A stretch of DNA of 64,000 nt, taken from NCBI RefSeq assembly GCF_004798865.1, contig NW_025336114.1, positions 1,302,001-1,366,000 of the forward strand, written 5' to 3'. This document shows positions 8,288 through 18,955 of the stretch, in pieces; position 1 is the first letter of the stretch; each line of letters opens with the position of its first letter. The stretch comes from Varanus komodoensis. Its lineage: Eukaryota; Chordata; Lepidosauria; Squamata; Varanidae. The notes under the pieces are model-generated. The model was not told the DNA's origin, searched no databases, and saw only the letters and a program-made list of their open reading frames with translations. The translations under genes were made by a program, and so were the position numbers.

Positions 8288-10311
8288 GACCTCCTGAGGC
8301 TATAGCTTGTATGGGAATGTGCGGTGCTGGGAATTCTATTCATTTAACTCAATAGAATTCCACAGTGTTTCCATTTTGATAAAGAGAGGCAGCAGAGTGT
8401 ACTGGATTCTCTTCCCCACCCTCCACTGCATTTTTTTCCTATAAATGGTCAAATTTTGCATCCATCAAATAAATATACACATTTGTTTGTCAGGTCTTGC
8501 TATTTTCTTAAATAGGATTATATTTATTTTTACCTATTATTTTTTTGTTTCTTTTATGTGATAAGGAATCATAGTTTCTGAAAGGCTCTTTAAATTTGCA
8601 CAAAAGGGATTGTTGCTGTTGTTTTAATAAGTCTGCTATGTAACCTTGTCAGTTTCTTTTTCTTCACACACTACTTTATTTAGCCCAGTACAGTCATATT
8701 TTGCAGTTGTCAAAACACTTGTCAGTTTTTCCCTCCACTTCAACACCACCACCTCTATGTACACATTTGCACAAATCCCAGGACCGGAAATAATTTTGAA
8801 ATACCAACACAATCTCATTGTGCAAATTACATCAACCATGGGAAAAATAATTAAAATCCACATATAGGCTTGTCAAGTTACAGATCAAGTCTACATCCTT
8901 GGGAGGGAAACATAATGAAATCGACCAGGTTCAAACCAGGAACATCCATGATGATTTCAGCCCACAAATGGAATTCTCATATATCCCTACCTTGTATACA
9001 TGGATTGGCCTATGGGAAAAGTACTGCAGTTCTTTCTAAACCATTAGACTGAGTTTTCAAGGACATAAGCCTTTTACTGAATTGTGAGCTCTTTCATATT
9101 GAATGTCACATAGGAAACATAGAAAACAACTCAAAAGGTTCTCAACAGGAGCTTCAAGGAAAACGAGACAGAAGAGCTGCAAGCCCAGGTAAGGCATGGG
9201 CTCTTGTAAGTTCTGTAGAAAATTCAGATAGCTGCCTATTACCAGGCCCTTCCGGAGCTCTAGACAAGGTGGTATTCCGGCATTCTGGTGGACATGCCAC
9301 CACCTCTATTCTTTCACACCATATCACAACCATGTCCATTCTACACACATGCATGGATTCTTGGCCATACCAGCACCATCTCCCTCTACGTCTTTACTTT
9401 CTATAGCCCTTGCATTCTTCTCTATGTATGGTTCAAAGCATCTTTCCTTAAACTGAGTGCTTTTTGTAAGGTGACCCTCAAAATGCCATGTGCCTTGACA
9501 CCAGAGTCACCAGAAGGCCTCATTCTAAGGAAGTGTGACATTTGACCCTGGCCAGCTCTTTGGAGAGTCATATTGGCTGTATTCTCCAGTGATTCTGCCT
9601 ACCCAACCTAATTGATCTCTTGGTGGCAAACTTAGAGAAGGAATTGGAGTGTTGCCACATCTTTCAGGGGTCATTTTGGCAAGCTGGCCACCCTGTTAAA
9701 CATCATCCAAAAGAAAAGACCCTGCTTCTCACTCTCAGATTCTCCTTAATCCCTTTTGTTTCCCAGTAATATGCTTAGAGTCCAGTTTAAATGTGTATAA
9801 TTGAGATAGTAGAATCCTCAGATGGGGACTACTCTACCTTCTATTGCCTATAGAGAGGTATTAGTTTAAAGGTCCAACCATGTGAAAATCAACCCATGTA
9901 AAAATAAGCTTTTAGCTTACCTTGTCTCTTGGGCATGGTACATTTCTGAAGGTGGTACATTTTTACATTCCTCCCAAAATAATGGCTCATTAAAATTATG
10001 TGCATTTTCATTTTGCAAGTGAGACCCAAAGAAAGCAACGATTTACAGGAATTGTACCTTTCTTGTCTCATTGGTGTAAAAGATGTCCCTTGAAAGCATA
10101 CTTACTTTGATACTGGGAATGACCTGAAGCAAGCTAGAAATATGAAATAGAATCTGCTTAGGAACAGTAAGGAACAGCACATCTTTGGATCTCCTCCATT
10201 CATGGCCAATTTCAAGGCTAGTGCTGTGGCATATGGGCTGCTGTGCTCCACTATCACAGATACCCCAATAGCAGTGCACATGTGCATTCTATTACCAATC
10301 AATAACCATCA
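8288..10311. other. No recognised gene or named repeat
   Basis: Two kilobases of ordinary AT-rich to mixed sequence. Minus- and plus-strand open frames up to 85 residues show no recognisable domain. The block at 9150-9300 is somewhat richer in GC. I see nothing I can name. Confidence 0.4.
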
Positions 10312-10640
10312 CTCTTATAATATCATTTATTCACTCATTCAACTTATATTCTGCTATACTAGCCTGAAGACTCTCCAAGTGGATTACAATATTACATAAA
10401 ATAACAATAATCAAAACAACCTACAATAAAACAGAGAAATATGCAGTCAAGGTCAGATAACAATAAGTTAAAATATATTAAAGGTAAGAAACAGTATAAA
10501 TAAAATATAATCCAAGTACAAAATCAATTATTAAAATGTCTGGAGAAGAAAGTTGTATTGACCTGGCACTGAAAAGGTTATAAAGATGGCACCAAGCAAA
10601 TGACTTTTGGAAGGCCATTCCATACATGCACAGACAACTA
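10312..10640 (-). mobile_element. L2 LINE 3' end, antisense
   Basis: The plus strand starts 'atcatttattcactcattc', then 'aagtggattacaatatt' (the antisense of the L2 terminal 'gtaagccgcc...' zone), then an AT-rich UTR, then 'gacctggcactgaaaagg' and 'ttggaaggccattcc' at 10561-10622. The second half is nearly the same as 57040-57110 ('ttattaaaatgtctgg', 'cacctggcactgaaaag'), so the two are copies of one L2 subfamily. Truncated relic. Confidence 0.7.
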
Positions 10641-11168
10641 TCAGGCAGACAACTGTTAATTCAAATAATAAAGAAATAAATACTATTAATTTCAAACTGA
10701 ACTGGGATGCTTCACCTACATCTGATAGAGGGTGTAATCCAAACAAAGTTCACCAACCTTAAGTCCCACTGATTGCAGTGAGTATGAATAGAACATGTGC
10801 TTATCTCTGCAAGTGAATCGATTTAAAAATGCTGAACTTTGCTGGAAATCATCCACATGAATTATTTTCTTCTTTATTTATTTCTATTTATTAAGATATC
10901 TATATGTTACAGTTCCACCTGCTCATGGCAGTTTATTCCTCAAGTTTCCAAAGGTTGCCATAATACAACCAAAGGGAAACAAATTCAACAACCTAAATTC
11001 TGCTTATAGTTACATGTTTCCTTCCACCCTCCTCATGAGTACCATGGCTTGGGGAACTGCTGTTCTTTGATGAGTTCATTAAAAGGGGTCTTGACCGTTG
11101 TCCAATGAATCCTTTCTGTTCCTCCAACAAATGCTCATATATGATTACTGCCCCCTTTCTATCACAGC
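10641..11168. other. Short degraded palindromic repeat; otherwise nothing certain
   Basis: At 10730-10795 'cttaagtcccactgattg' is a weak copy of the CAATGGG-type palindrome. At 10866-10960 a 'ttatttatttctatttatt' run followed by 'gctcatggcagtttatt' may be the antisense tail of another LINE; I could not place it. No gene. Confidence 0.35.
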
Positions 11169-11191
11169 GCACACACACACACACACACACA
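11169..11191. repeat. (CA)n microsatellite
   Basis: About 11 CA units without interruption. Confidence 0.95.
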
Positions 11192-11830
11192 GCCTGGGTA
11201 CCTCTCCCTTTCCTTTGTGTGTTTATGCCTTCTGTATCCATCATCATTCTAACTCATCATGTGAACCCCTCTTTATTACATAGTTAAGGGTTGTTGATCC
11301 CTTACAGCTGTGCTATTAATATTCTGGCAATGCATCATTCCTTTTTTCCCATTTATAATTTAACCAGTGCCAAAGGGTTATTTTCATCAAATGTAAAAAA
11401 TGGACACTTATAAAAATGCATAGGTTTTAAATTGCTTGGCAGTTGAAGTAGCTATAAGAACTAGCCCAGGGAATAGATGTCTGCTTCTAACATTAAGCAC
11501 GTGCTCTGTTTCTGTACAGGTTGAAGCCAAATATAACTCATTTATGCTTCAGTCCCATGGGATTGTTTTTCGTCTCCAGTTTTAAGTTTCAATATCTCTT
11601 CTAATGCTTTATCATCACTATTAAAATGTAGTCAGTCGGCATGTGCCCCTGTTTGGAATCAATCTGATATGTTATGCTCAAACAGCAATTGGCTATGGCT
11701 TCCTGACATTAATCTTCACTTTCTTGTTTGACCTACGCTGGAACATTAAGCAGCAAATGTTGCTTTCTTTGGTGATGAGCACAGAAACCCTTAGACATAG
11801 TTGCATTTCCAATTCACATTGGTAACAACT
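11192..11830. other. No recognised feature
   Basis: AT-rich sequence. No gene or named repeat seen. Confidence 0.4.
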
Positions 11831-12281
11831 CTTTTTTTTTTCCTTTTGGCAGTCTGCAGGGAATCTACCTCCCCAATCAGGAAGGACAGTCATTGTCTCA
11901 CCATTTACACACTTTACTTTCAAAATGGAGACCCTAAGAAGATTTGTACCTTCTGTGTTTTCATTATTACCAAAAGGCATTGCTGAAAAATCTCCTACAA
12001 TTGGCATTCTGCCAGCTGCTCAAAACTCCAGCTGTGCTGTCTAAAGCTGAATTCTGCATCTGAAAGAAGTGCATATCCACAGCCTGAATTTTATACACCT
12101 GGCATTCAAAATTTATATCATTTCAAGGTTAGAAGACATCCGAAGAAAGGTCAGTAGCAGTTAATCAAGATAACAACACAGCAATAATCAAAATGACAGA
12201 TTTTCTATGCTTGTATTTTGTGTTGAAAGTTGCTTCCCAAACAAAAACATTTCCTTTATGATGAATTTTAAAAGTAATAAA
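11831..12281 (+). other. Splice-acceptor-like tract with downstream open frame and AATAAA (speculative)
   Basis: A long pyrimidine tract ending in 'ccttttggcag' (11831-11852) would serve as a 3' splice site. From 11853 one frame stays open for 63 codons (starting SAGNLPPQSGRTVIV, ending QNSSCAV) to a TAA at 12042-12044. An AATAAA follows at 12276-12281. These three signs would suit a terminal exon, but the length is within chance for open frames, the peptide matches nothing I know, and no upstream exon was found. Recorded as a candidate only. Confidence 0.12.
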
Positions 12282-12889
12282 ACAAACACAAAACAAAGCA
12301 AAACAAAAGCAACTATCCTTTCTATTGTTTAAAGCAAACAATCTTATAAGAGTTACTTTGTTGTTCAGTACAGAACAATCTCTAATCCTATGCTAGTGAT
12401 GGATGAATCCGTCAATTCTGTTTTTCCACGTGCTTTTTTTTTAAGTTCTTTTCTCCTCTACATGAACAGCTCCACAATTTTTGGCAAATTCCTATTAAAA
12501 ATGAATGGAAAAATTATCACCCAACTACACCAGTGAAACACAGAAAGGTGCAGTGGTTCCCACCATAAAGAAGACAGCGGAGTCGCTGCCTGCCATGTGA
12601 TTGTTCAAATATGGAGCCTATCAGGGGAAAAAAAAGCTGTGGCAGCCCTAACTAAGCACTAACATGGTTCAGAACACAAGGACTCAAAGCCAGACTTTTA
12701 AGAGCACGGCACTCAAAGGCCTGGACCTGGATGGATGCACTAATCGTCTTACGTTTTAATTGTGAAAATTAAGCAAAGCATAAAGAAAAAAAGGGGGGAA
12801 AGTGTGGCTACATAGATTTGAATAGATCAGTTTCAAAGCATGTCCCAAAGTGTGTAACACCTTTCTAAGAATTATGCATATGCTCCACC
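12282..12889. other. No recognised feature
   Basis: A-rich low-complexity text at 12283-12310 (aaacaaa-type), then ordinary sequence. No named repeat. Confidence 0.4.
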
Positions 12890-13395
12890 AAAAGGAGACT
12901 AAATATTCAAGCAAGGACCTGAAGGCTCCAGCCTTGAGAAGTGGCCCTGGACTCTCTCAGCAAGGAGGGGAGTGCTGACTTTACCACCTTGCCAGCCCAC
13001 TCCCTGCCCCCCAGCTTAGCCTCTCTGCCAGGCTGGACTTCTCCTGGCCGAACCTGGGGCTGGGTGGATTGAGGCACTGCTGAGGGTGGCTCCAGGGGCC
13101 CCAGTCCTGCAAAGGGGCTTGCCTGCTGTGGACCTGATGGGCAACTGCCTACACCTGGCCTGAGCCGCAGTGGGACTATTTCTGCTGGCCTGGCATGGGG
13201 CAGTGGCACCCCAGCCATGACAACCCTTTGGGGAAACTGCCTTGGGGGCAGTGCAAGCACAAGCCTCCCCCTCCAGCTGTGTTGCTATTCTCTGTGCCTG
13301 GGGGAAGGTGTTCATCTTCAGAGGCTCTCTGCACGTTCATAGGAGGATGGGATGTTACCAAGTGGGGTTCTGATGGGGCGGGGCGCAATTAGCAT
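12890..13395. other. GC-rich block of unknown origin
   Basis: About 500 bp clearly richer in G+C than its AT-rich flanks, with few CpG and many CCTGG/CAGG-type words. Open frames on both strands (up to 117 residues, minus 12907-13260) are proline- and alanine-rich and overlap one another, as expected from base composition. No TIR, tail or target duplication was seen at the edges. It could be an old transposon interior or a decayed CpG-rich element. Confidence 0.4.
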
Positions 13396-15002
13396 TTCCA
13401 AGGCTGTCATCATTTCAGTCTTTTACCTGCCAAAGGGCGTGCTGTATCCATTTCACTGAACCTGTATTAACTTTCAGGAAGCAGGTAGATAATGTAAAGG
13501 ATGTATTCCAATATGTAGGCCATCTGTATAGTAATCTCCTCCCAATATTTCCCCAAAACAAAAAAGTACTGCACATTGCCAAAACATATGGTTTGTTTGT
13601 TTGATTGATTGATTTATAAAACCTCATCCAATAGTCCCAATCAAAGCATTACCTGTGTGACAGTGGCATCGCCTACTATTAGCCAGCTTAGACAAAGTTT
13701 CATTAAAGAAATGTTGTGAAGTCCAGTACAACTTTTTCCTAAATAAGATATAACCTGGAAATACTAAATGACTGATCCATTGATTAGACTATTCCTCACT
13801 GCTCAAGACTCAGTGTATCATATTTATTTACCAGTAATAAGTGTTTATAAACATGGATCATGGGTCAATAGAACTAAATGGCCTCAGTAAGTAATTCTAA
13901 TAATGAAAGAGATGGTGAAGCTGGAAAGCCAAACCTAGATTCTAACAAATGATGCAATTGCTATTTAGCTGTAACAGGCAAGTCACATTTGAGACACATA
14001 TGGTGAGAATGACAGATGCTCATCATTATTACCTACTAGTTGATCCATGGTGTGATGGATTAATAATAATCAAATTATTTGCTCAAGTCTGCAACAAGAG
14101 AAAAAGAACTTATCCATTTTAAAATCTGGGTTTTCCCATGGAGTCAATTTCATATGAGAAAATGGATAAAAATATAACTGACATTACGTTATTTACCACA
14201 TGCTTCTAACAGCCACAGTGTGGGAGGTACCCAATCCATTACAATGTGCTGAGTACCAAAGGCCATCCATTTGGAGACAGGATTCAGACAAGCTGTTTGG
14301 CAATAGTGCAAAATCTGATCTGAGCAGAAAAGACTGAAAGTTAGTACAGTTCAACTAGTAGCTCTGATGATTTAAGGTAAGCTTGAGAAAGCCAAACCTA
14401 CCTTCTTTAAGTGGAGATTTCATACCTTTCAGGGATACTTATCATGGAGAGGAAACTACACCCACAAAAATTTAAAACGCAAAGCACTGAGGTTTTGAAA
14501 ATATTTGTCAGGCATAAAAGAATCCCACATCCAACAGAAACAATCTGACATAACGTATTCATCCTGAGTGTATTTATATTACCATACAAACTCACCTTTA
14601 AAGATGTCCAGATTGCTTAGGCTCATGAAAATGCCTTAATCAATGCATTCCAATTAAGCTTGATCATTTGAGATATGTCTCTGGGAATAAGTAATTTCAA
14701 ATAATTAATAACAAATGGACAACATTGGCATTGTTAATTAGCTAATACAGAAGATAAATTATCCAGTTAATCAAAGAATTTTGCAATTTGATGTAAATTC
14801 TTATACCCAAGTTCTTACCAAAACCGAAATGGAATGAAACTTTTACCCATGTCTTATTTCCCTGCCCATATACTGTTTTGCTCAAAGAAATCAGACATTA
14901 CAAAGGAGAAACTGTCAAATATGAAAACATGGGGACTTAAAAATCAGAAAACATCAAAAACATTCCAGTGCATGTTTCTTCAAGCCTTAAATCGATACTC
15001 AG
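13396..15002. other. AT-rich unique block with homeodomain-type motifs; candidate conserved noncoding sequence
   Basis: No coding frame and no repeat recognised. Between about 13960 and 14780 it has many TAATTA, ATTA and TGACAG-like words, for example 'gatggattaataataatc' at 14053 and 'gttaattagctaat' at 14733, with low simple-sequence content. That texture is common in vertebrate developmental enhancers, but an AT-rich background gives such words by chance too. Conservation cannot be judged from one sequence. Confidence 0.25.
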
Positions 15003-15071
15003 CTCCTGGGAGTAAGTCCCACTGAACTCAATGGGACTTCTCAGAGTAGGCATGCATACAATTACAGTGTA
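15003..15071. repeat. Short palindromic interspersed repeat, well-preserved copy
   Basis: Contains 'gtaagtcccactgaactc' followed directly by 'aatgggacttctcagagtag' and 'gcatgcatacaattacagtg'. The GTCCCA.TGA / TCAATGGGAC halves form an inverted repeat. Best copy in this window of the family also seen at 2822-2905 and 36490-36560. No coding capacity; family name unknown to me. Confidence 0.7.
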
Positions 15072-15477
15072 AACCATATTCCTCCATAGATCTTCAGTTT
15101 CAGGAGTTTGCTAAATGAGCAGTGCCCATTTCCCATAGAGCTACCACAGGATTCTCATCAGTGTACCCTCTGCTTAGCGTCTTCTGACCTACACCGCACC
15201 TGCCAACAACAACAAATCAAAGTCATTCACTGCATCAGCTAAATGACCATAATAAATACCATATCAGCAAAAAAGTTGCTCTCATCTACCAAATGTGAGA
15301 TGTACTCAACAAATTCCTACCTAGGCCTAAGGCTTACAAAAGACAGTAGACTCAAAAAAGAAATTCACATAAGATTAAAAAGCCATTAACATGTCAAATG
15401 TATTATATTAAGCAATTAGATGGCATAAAAATATTTAGTACGGACATTGTGTTTTAAAGTGTTCCAAATGATTCACA
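15072..15477. other. No recognised feature
   Basis: Ordinary AT-rich sequence with no gene or named repeat. Confidence 0.4.
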
Positions 15478-15650
15478 CTCATTATTTCAGTGATCTTTCC
15501 AAGAAATGTCTAAGGTATTAACTATTCCCATTTTCAGAAATGGTGACTAAAGCTGAGAGAAAGTGGATTATTGAAGGACCACCTAATGGATTCACTAATT
15601 CACTAATTATGAGATCTGAACTAGAGACATCCCCGTTCAAATTCCAGTGG
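15478..15650 (-). mobile_element. MIR-like SINE remnant, antisense
   Basis: The plus strand carries an antisense-MIR-like series: 'aaggtattaactattccc', 'attttcagaaatggtgac', 'taaagctgagagaaag', and 'gatctgaactagagac' where MIR has 'gggattcgaaccc'. Order and spacing follow the MIR core-SINE. Strongly diverged, as expected for a very old family shared by amniotes. Confidence 0.5.
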
Positions 15651-16558
15651 CTTATCATGATACAACTTTCTATAATGGATGGAAATTATAATATTGAATA
15701 ACTCTCCAATGTATATTGGGGGAATGAGATGAGCCATAGGTTTGTTTGTGTTTTTGAAAGTGACATACTCATCTGTACACATATTGGGACTGAGATTGTA
15801 GCCACTATTCTTATAAAAACTAACAATATTTTAGAAGCCAGCAGAGAAATTGAGAGAAAAATCTTATTCTTAAGCCTATCATAAAAATGATGGACTTGGG
15901 ATGTATAACAGTGTGGATTATAAAAGCAAGGATGAAGTATATACAACAATAAAAAAGAAAGAAAGATGCAAGAAAGAGCCATGCAGTAAAAAAGTGTCTG
16001 CAAAAATAACTTTATAGCAAAAAATGATTGCCAATCCTTACGTGCATCTGATATTGTGGTTTCTCTCAGACACATAGTTCATGGAGAAGAAAGATAACTC
16101 CTTGGGGTCTATGCTAGGAAAGATTTTCAAGGCAAGTGCCACTTTTAGCTTGACTGAGAAAATTGGCTGGGGAGTTTCAGACTTCTTTCTAACAGTCCCA
16201 ATTGTTTTTAATCTTACTTATCTTCATCAGCCTCGAAGTTTCAGAGCAAACCAAAAATATGCTTGTCCTTTGTGATGTGTTTTATTTATTTACTGGGCTG
16301 TGGAAAATCATAGGCTCTAAGCATCATACTAGTTTACCATTCAATTCTGAATTGCCTGGCATGAACTCCTGCTCACTAAAAGAATCCTGTGAATATTGGA
16401 TAAAAGTCACTTTCCACTAAATCAATGGACAGAACTCTGATTTCCCACTGATCGCAATGGAGCCCATATGGTCAGAAAAAGAAAAAGAAAACATTCTATG
16501 ATATCTAATATTCAGGATCATAGGAAGTTGCCTTCTACTAAGAACATAGGAAAAGGCA

Positions 16559-16561
<3 letters not shown>
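15651..16561. other. No recognised feature
   Basis: Includes a 129-residue minus-strand frame (15686-16075) rich in L, F, I and S, consistent with AT-rich noncoding DNA and with no recognisable domain. No named repeat. Confidence 0.4.

Positions 16562-16608
<47 letters not shown>
16562..16608. repeat. (TTA)n microsatellite at an L2 tail
   Basis: About 15 uninterrupted TTA units. It lies directly beyond the 3' end of the antisense L2 that follows, so on the element's own strand it is a (TAA)n tail that has expanded. Confidence 0.95.
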
Positions 16609-16950
16609 ACATTTCTATGCCGCCCCTTGCCGAAACCTCGGGGTGGCTTACAACACAATAAAATACATTGAAATACAATAGAACATAATAAATTACCATT
16701 AAATACAAAAATACAAAAAATACATTGAGTTACAAATATAANNNNNNNNNNNNNNNNNNNNNNNNNNNNNNNNNNNNNNNNNNNNNNNNNNNNNNNNNNN
16801 NNNNNNNNNNNNNNNNNNNNNNNNNNNNNNNNNNNNNNNNNATTACCATTAAATACAAAAATACAAAAAATACATTGAGTTACAAATATAAAATTAAAAT
16901 TATCAGTATAAAATAAGTAAATCAAAATATAGGAGGAGAAAAGAGAAGGA
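16609..16950 (-). mobile_element. L2 LINE 3' end, antisense, containing the assembly gap
   Basis: Starts 'aacatttctatgccgcccc' and 'aaacctcggggtggctta', the complement of the typical L2 terminus (compare 49760-49805 in sense). The UTR is AT-rich ('acaataaaatacattg'). The 100-N gap and a repeated 50-bp segment lie inside it, so its true length is uncertain. Confidence 0.8.
16692..16891. other. Assembly gap of 100 N flanked by an exact 50-bp duplication
   Basis: N runs from 16742 to 16841, exactly 100 bases, the usual length for a gap of unknown size. The 50 bases before it (16692-16741) and the 50 after (16842-16891) are identical, beginning 'attaccattaaatac'. The likeliest reading is that two contigs overlap here and were joined by a gap instead of merged. 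Confidence 0.95.
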
Positions 16951-17018
16951 AGAAGAAGTTGCCCTGGCCAGATCATATGTTTTAACAATTAAAATTAGAC
17001 AAAGATCTGTCTAGTTCA

Positions 17019-17110
17019 TCATTTATTTATTTATTTAAAACATTTTTTATGCCGCCCCCATCGCAACAAAGCCTAGGGGCAGATCACAACAAGGACATAA
17101 TATAATTGTT
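17019..17110 (-). mobile_element. L2 LINE 3' tail, antisense, very short copy
   Basis: 'atttatttatttatttaaaa' then 'tttttatgccgcccccatc' and 'aaagcctaggggcagatca' form the antisense L2 terminus. Only the last hundred bases or so are left, a strongly 5'-truncated insertion. Same orientation as the L2 at 16609. Confidence 0.7.
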
Positions 17111-18309
17111 CTACAAACACACTTTATAAAGTACATTAATGCAAGATCTTCCATTTTAATAAAATTTTGGAGTAGTCTGCCCCACTTCTTGTTGTATTTT
17201 GGACCCTTTGCTGCATGCAAGCAGATGGATGAGTTCAAGAATATTTATCCGTTTAAAAAATTTACTTGCACATGGTGCAAACCCAGATGCCCACAGGAAG
17301 ACCACAAGTAGAACATGAGTACAAAAGCAACCAGTATGTAGAAGCATGCTGCCTCTGATACTGAAGGTAAAATACAGCCGTTGATTACTATATCCTTTCT
17401 GACTGACTGCCTTGGGTACATATCTTTCTGGCTTGATCTCCTCCACCAGCTTCAGGCTAGTGCTTGCCTGTATAAGGGCCGGCATATCAGCCCACTACGC
17501 TCTGTAACAGAGAGAGGGAGGGAGAAAGAAAGATTGATTTCTGAAAAAGATGAGCAAAGCTTGGAGTGTAACATATGGCGTTGCCTATTCCATCACTCCA
17601 TCACTTACACCCCACCAATGACATGGACACCATAAGCTGACTAACTTGCCCGGCAGCCTTTCTCTGCAATTTCAACCAGGCTTCCCCCAGCCCTATTTGG
17701 AGTCATGAGAGTTGACCCTGGGACATTTGCACGGAAGGCAGCATATGTCCTATCATAGAACTATGCCCTTCTTTGTTCTAAAGACCACTGAAATGTAATT
17801 ATTTGGCCTATAACATATTGTGAATAATAAAGCCAACTAAGGAACATGTAGTTTGAAAGTTTATTTCTGGTATATTCATAAAGTCATTGGTTAGTCTGAG
17901 CAGCTAAGGTGCAGATGTTTGTCAACAGCCAACACAGAAGTTGAATTGTATCCACTGGTTTGATTGCTTTATGTTTCTTATTCTGTGTGAATAATTGGAG
18001 TACTGATGCTCAACTATGAAGAACTAGGAAGACACAGTGCAGATCAAAGCAACTATCCAGAATCCATGAATCTGCCAATAAACAATAGTTTCCAATTTTG
18101 TCTGAGCGCTGGTGCTAATGACATTGCACTAGCACAAACCAATGCTTGCAGAATATCATGGGCACAATGGGAAATCAGTGATTTTCCACTGGGAATCTTG
18201 AACCTTGCATGTTTTGAGAAAAAAACACTTCTGTGTTTGCTGCCACAAAGCCATATGTAGGCAACAGATCCACCATTCTTTCAAATGCATTAGTTATGCT
18301 TTGTTCAAT
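17111..18309. other. No recognised feature
   Basis: Mixed sequence without gene or named repeat. Open frames (to 109 residues, minus 17156-17485) show no recognisable domain. A GA-rich patch lies at 17505-17535. Confidence 0.4.
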
Positions 18310-18955
18310 CATCAGTTTAAAATGAACACTGCAGCCAAGAGATTAGACTGAGACTTGGAAAGGCAGCAATGAAAGAGCTAAAAAAGATAAGCAAGGGTAG
18401 GGTCATTTCACTGGACACCAAGGCCAAGATCATCCATTCTATTGTGTTCTGAACACTATGCATGAGTGTGGAAGCTGGACAGTGAAAAATGCTGGCCTGA
18501 ATAAAATTGATGTGTTTTAAATACTGTACTGGAAGAGAACTTTGAGAATACCCTGTACTGACAGAAAGATAAACAAGTGGTTCCTATATCAAATTAACCC
18601 AGGACTTCCCTTGCAAAGAGAATGGACAAACCTAAGGTAACCATATTTTGGACACGTGATGAGAAGGCAAGACTCAAAGGAGAAGACAACCATGTTGGGG
18701 AAAGTTGAAGGCAGAAGAAGAAGAAGACCAAATATGAGATGGCTCAATTCCACAAAGGAAGGCACAGCCTTGAGCTTACAAGAGCTGAGCAGGGCATTCA
18801 AAGCAGGACATTTTGGAGGGTTTTCATTCATATGGTCATCATAAGGCCCCGAGGTTTCGGCGAATGGGCGGCATAAAAATGTTTTAATAAATAAAATAAA
18901 TAAATAAATAAATAAAATAAGTCAAAGATGACTTGACAGCATGTGACAACAAACA
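18310..18955 (+). mobile_element. Bov-B LINE 3' end, sense, interrupted by an L2 tail
   Basis: Follows the Bov-B (RTE clade) 3' terminal ORF: 'gtggaagctggacagtgaa' (peptide WKLDSEK), 'ggacacgtgatgagaagg', 'aaagttgaaggcagaag', 'gaccaaatatgagatggc', 'aagagctgagcagggc', and the terminus 'gatgacttgacagcatgtga' near 18928. This part encodes the last residues of the reverse transcriptase polyprotein plus the short UTR. A 71-bp L2 tail splits it at 18846-18916. Several frame breaks; inactive. Bov-B in this setting supports a squamate source. Confidence 0.85.
18841..18921 (+). mobile_element. Minimal L2 3' tail insertion (71 bp) with 5-bp target duplication
   Basis: Insert 18846-18916 reads 'gccccgaggtttcggcga', 'atgggcggcataaaaatg' and a poly-(AAAT) tail. 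ATAAG flanks it at 18841-18845 and 18917-18921, and the Bov-B text is continuous when the insert and one ATAAG are set aside. It is thus an extreme 5' truncation keeping only the terminal hairpin region and tail. Confidence 0.85.

Noticed and set aside
12907-13260. 117-residue minus frame in the GC-rich block
   Set aside because: Overlapping frames exist on both strands and the peptide is Pro/Ala/Gly-rich as composition predicts; no domain.
15686-16075. 129-residue hydrophobic minus-strand frame that could pass for a membrane protein
   Set aside because: The L, F, I and S bias follows from AT-rich DNA; there is no motif and no gene context.
16518-16988. 156-residue minus frame spanning the assembly gap
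   Set aside because: It includes 34 unknown residues from N, a duplicated flank and a (TTA)n run; an artefact.
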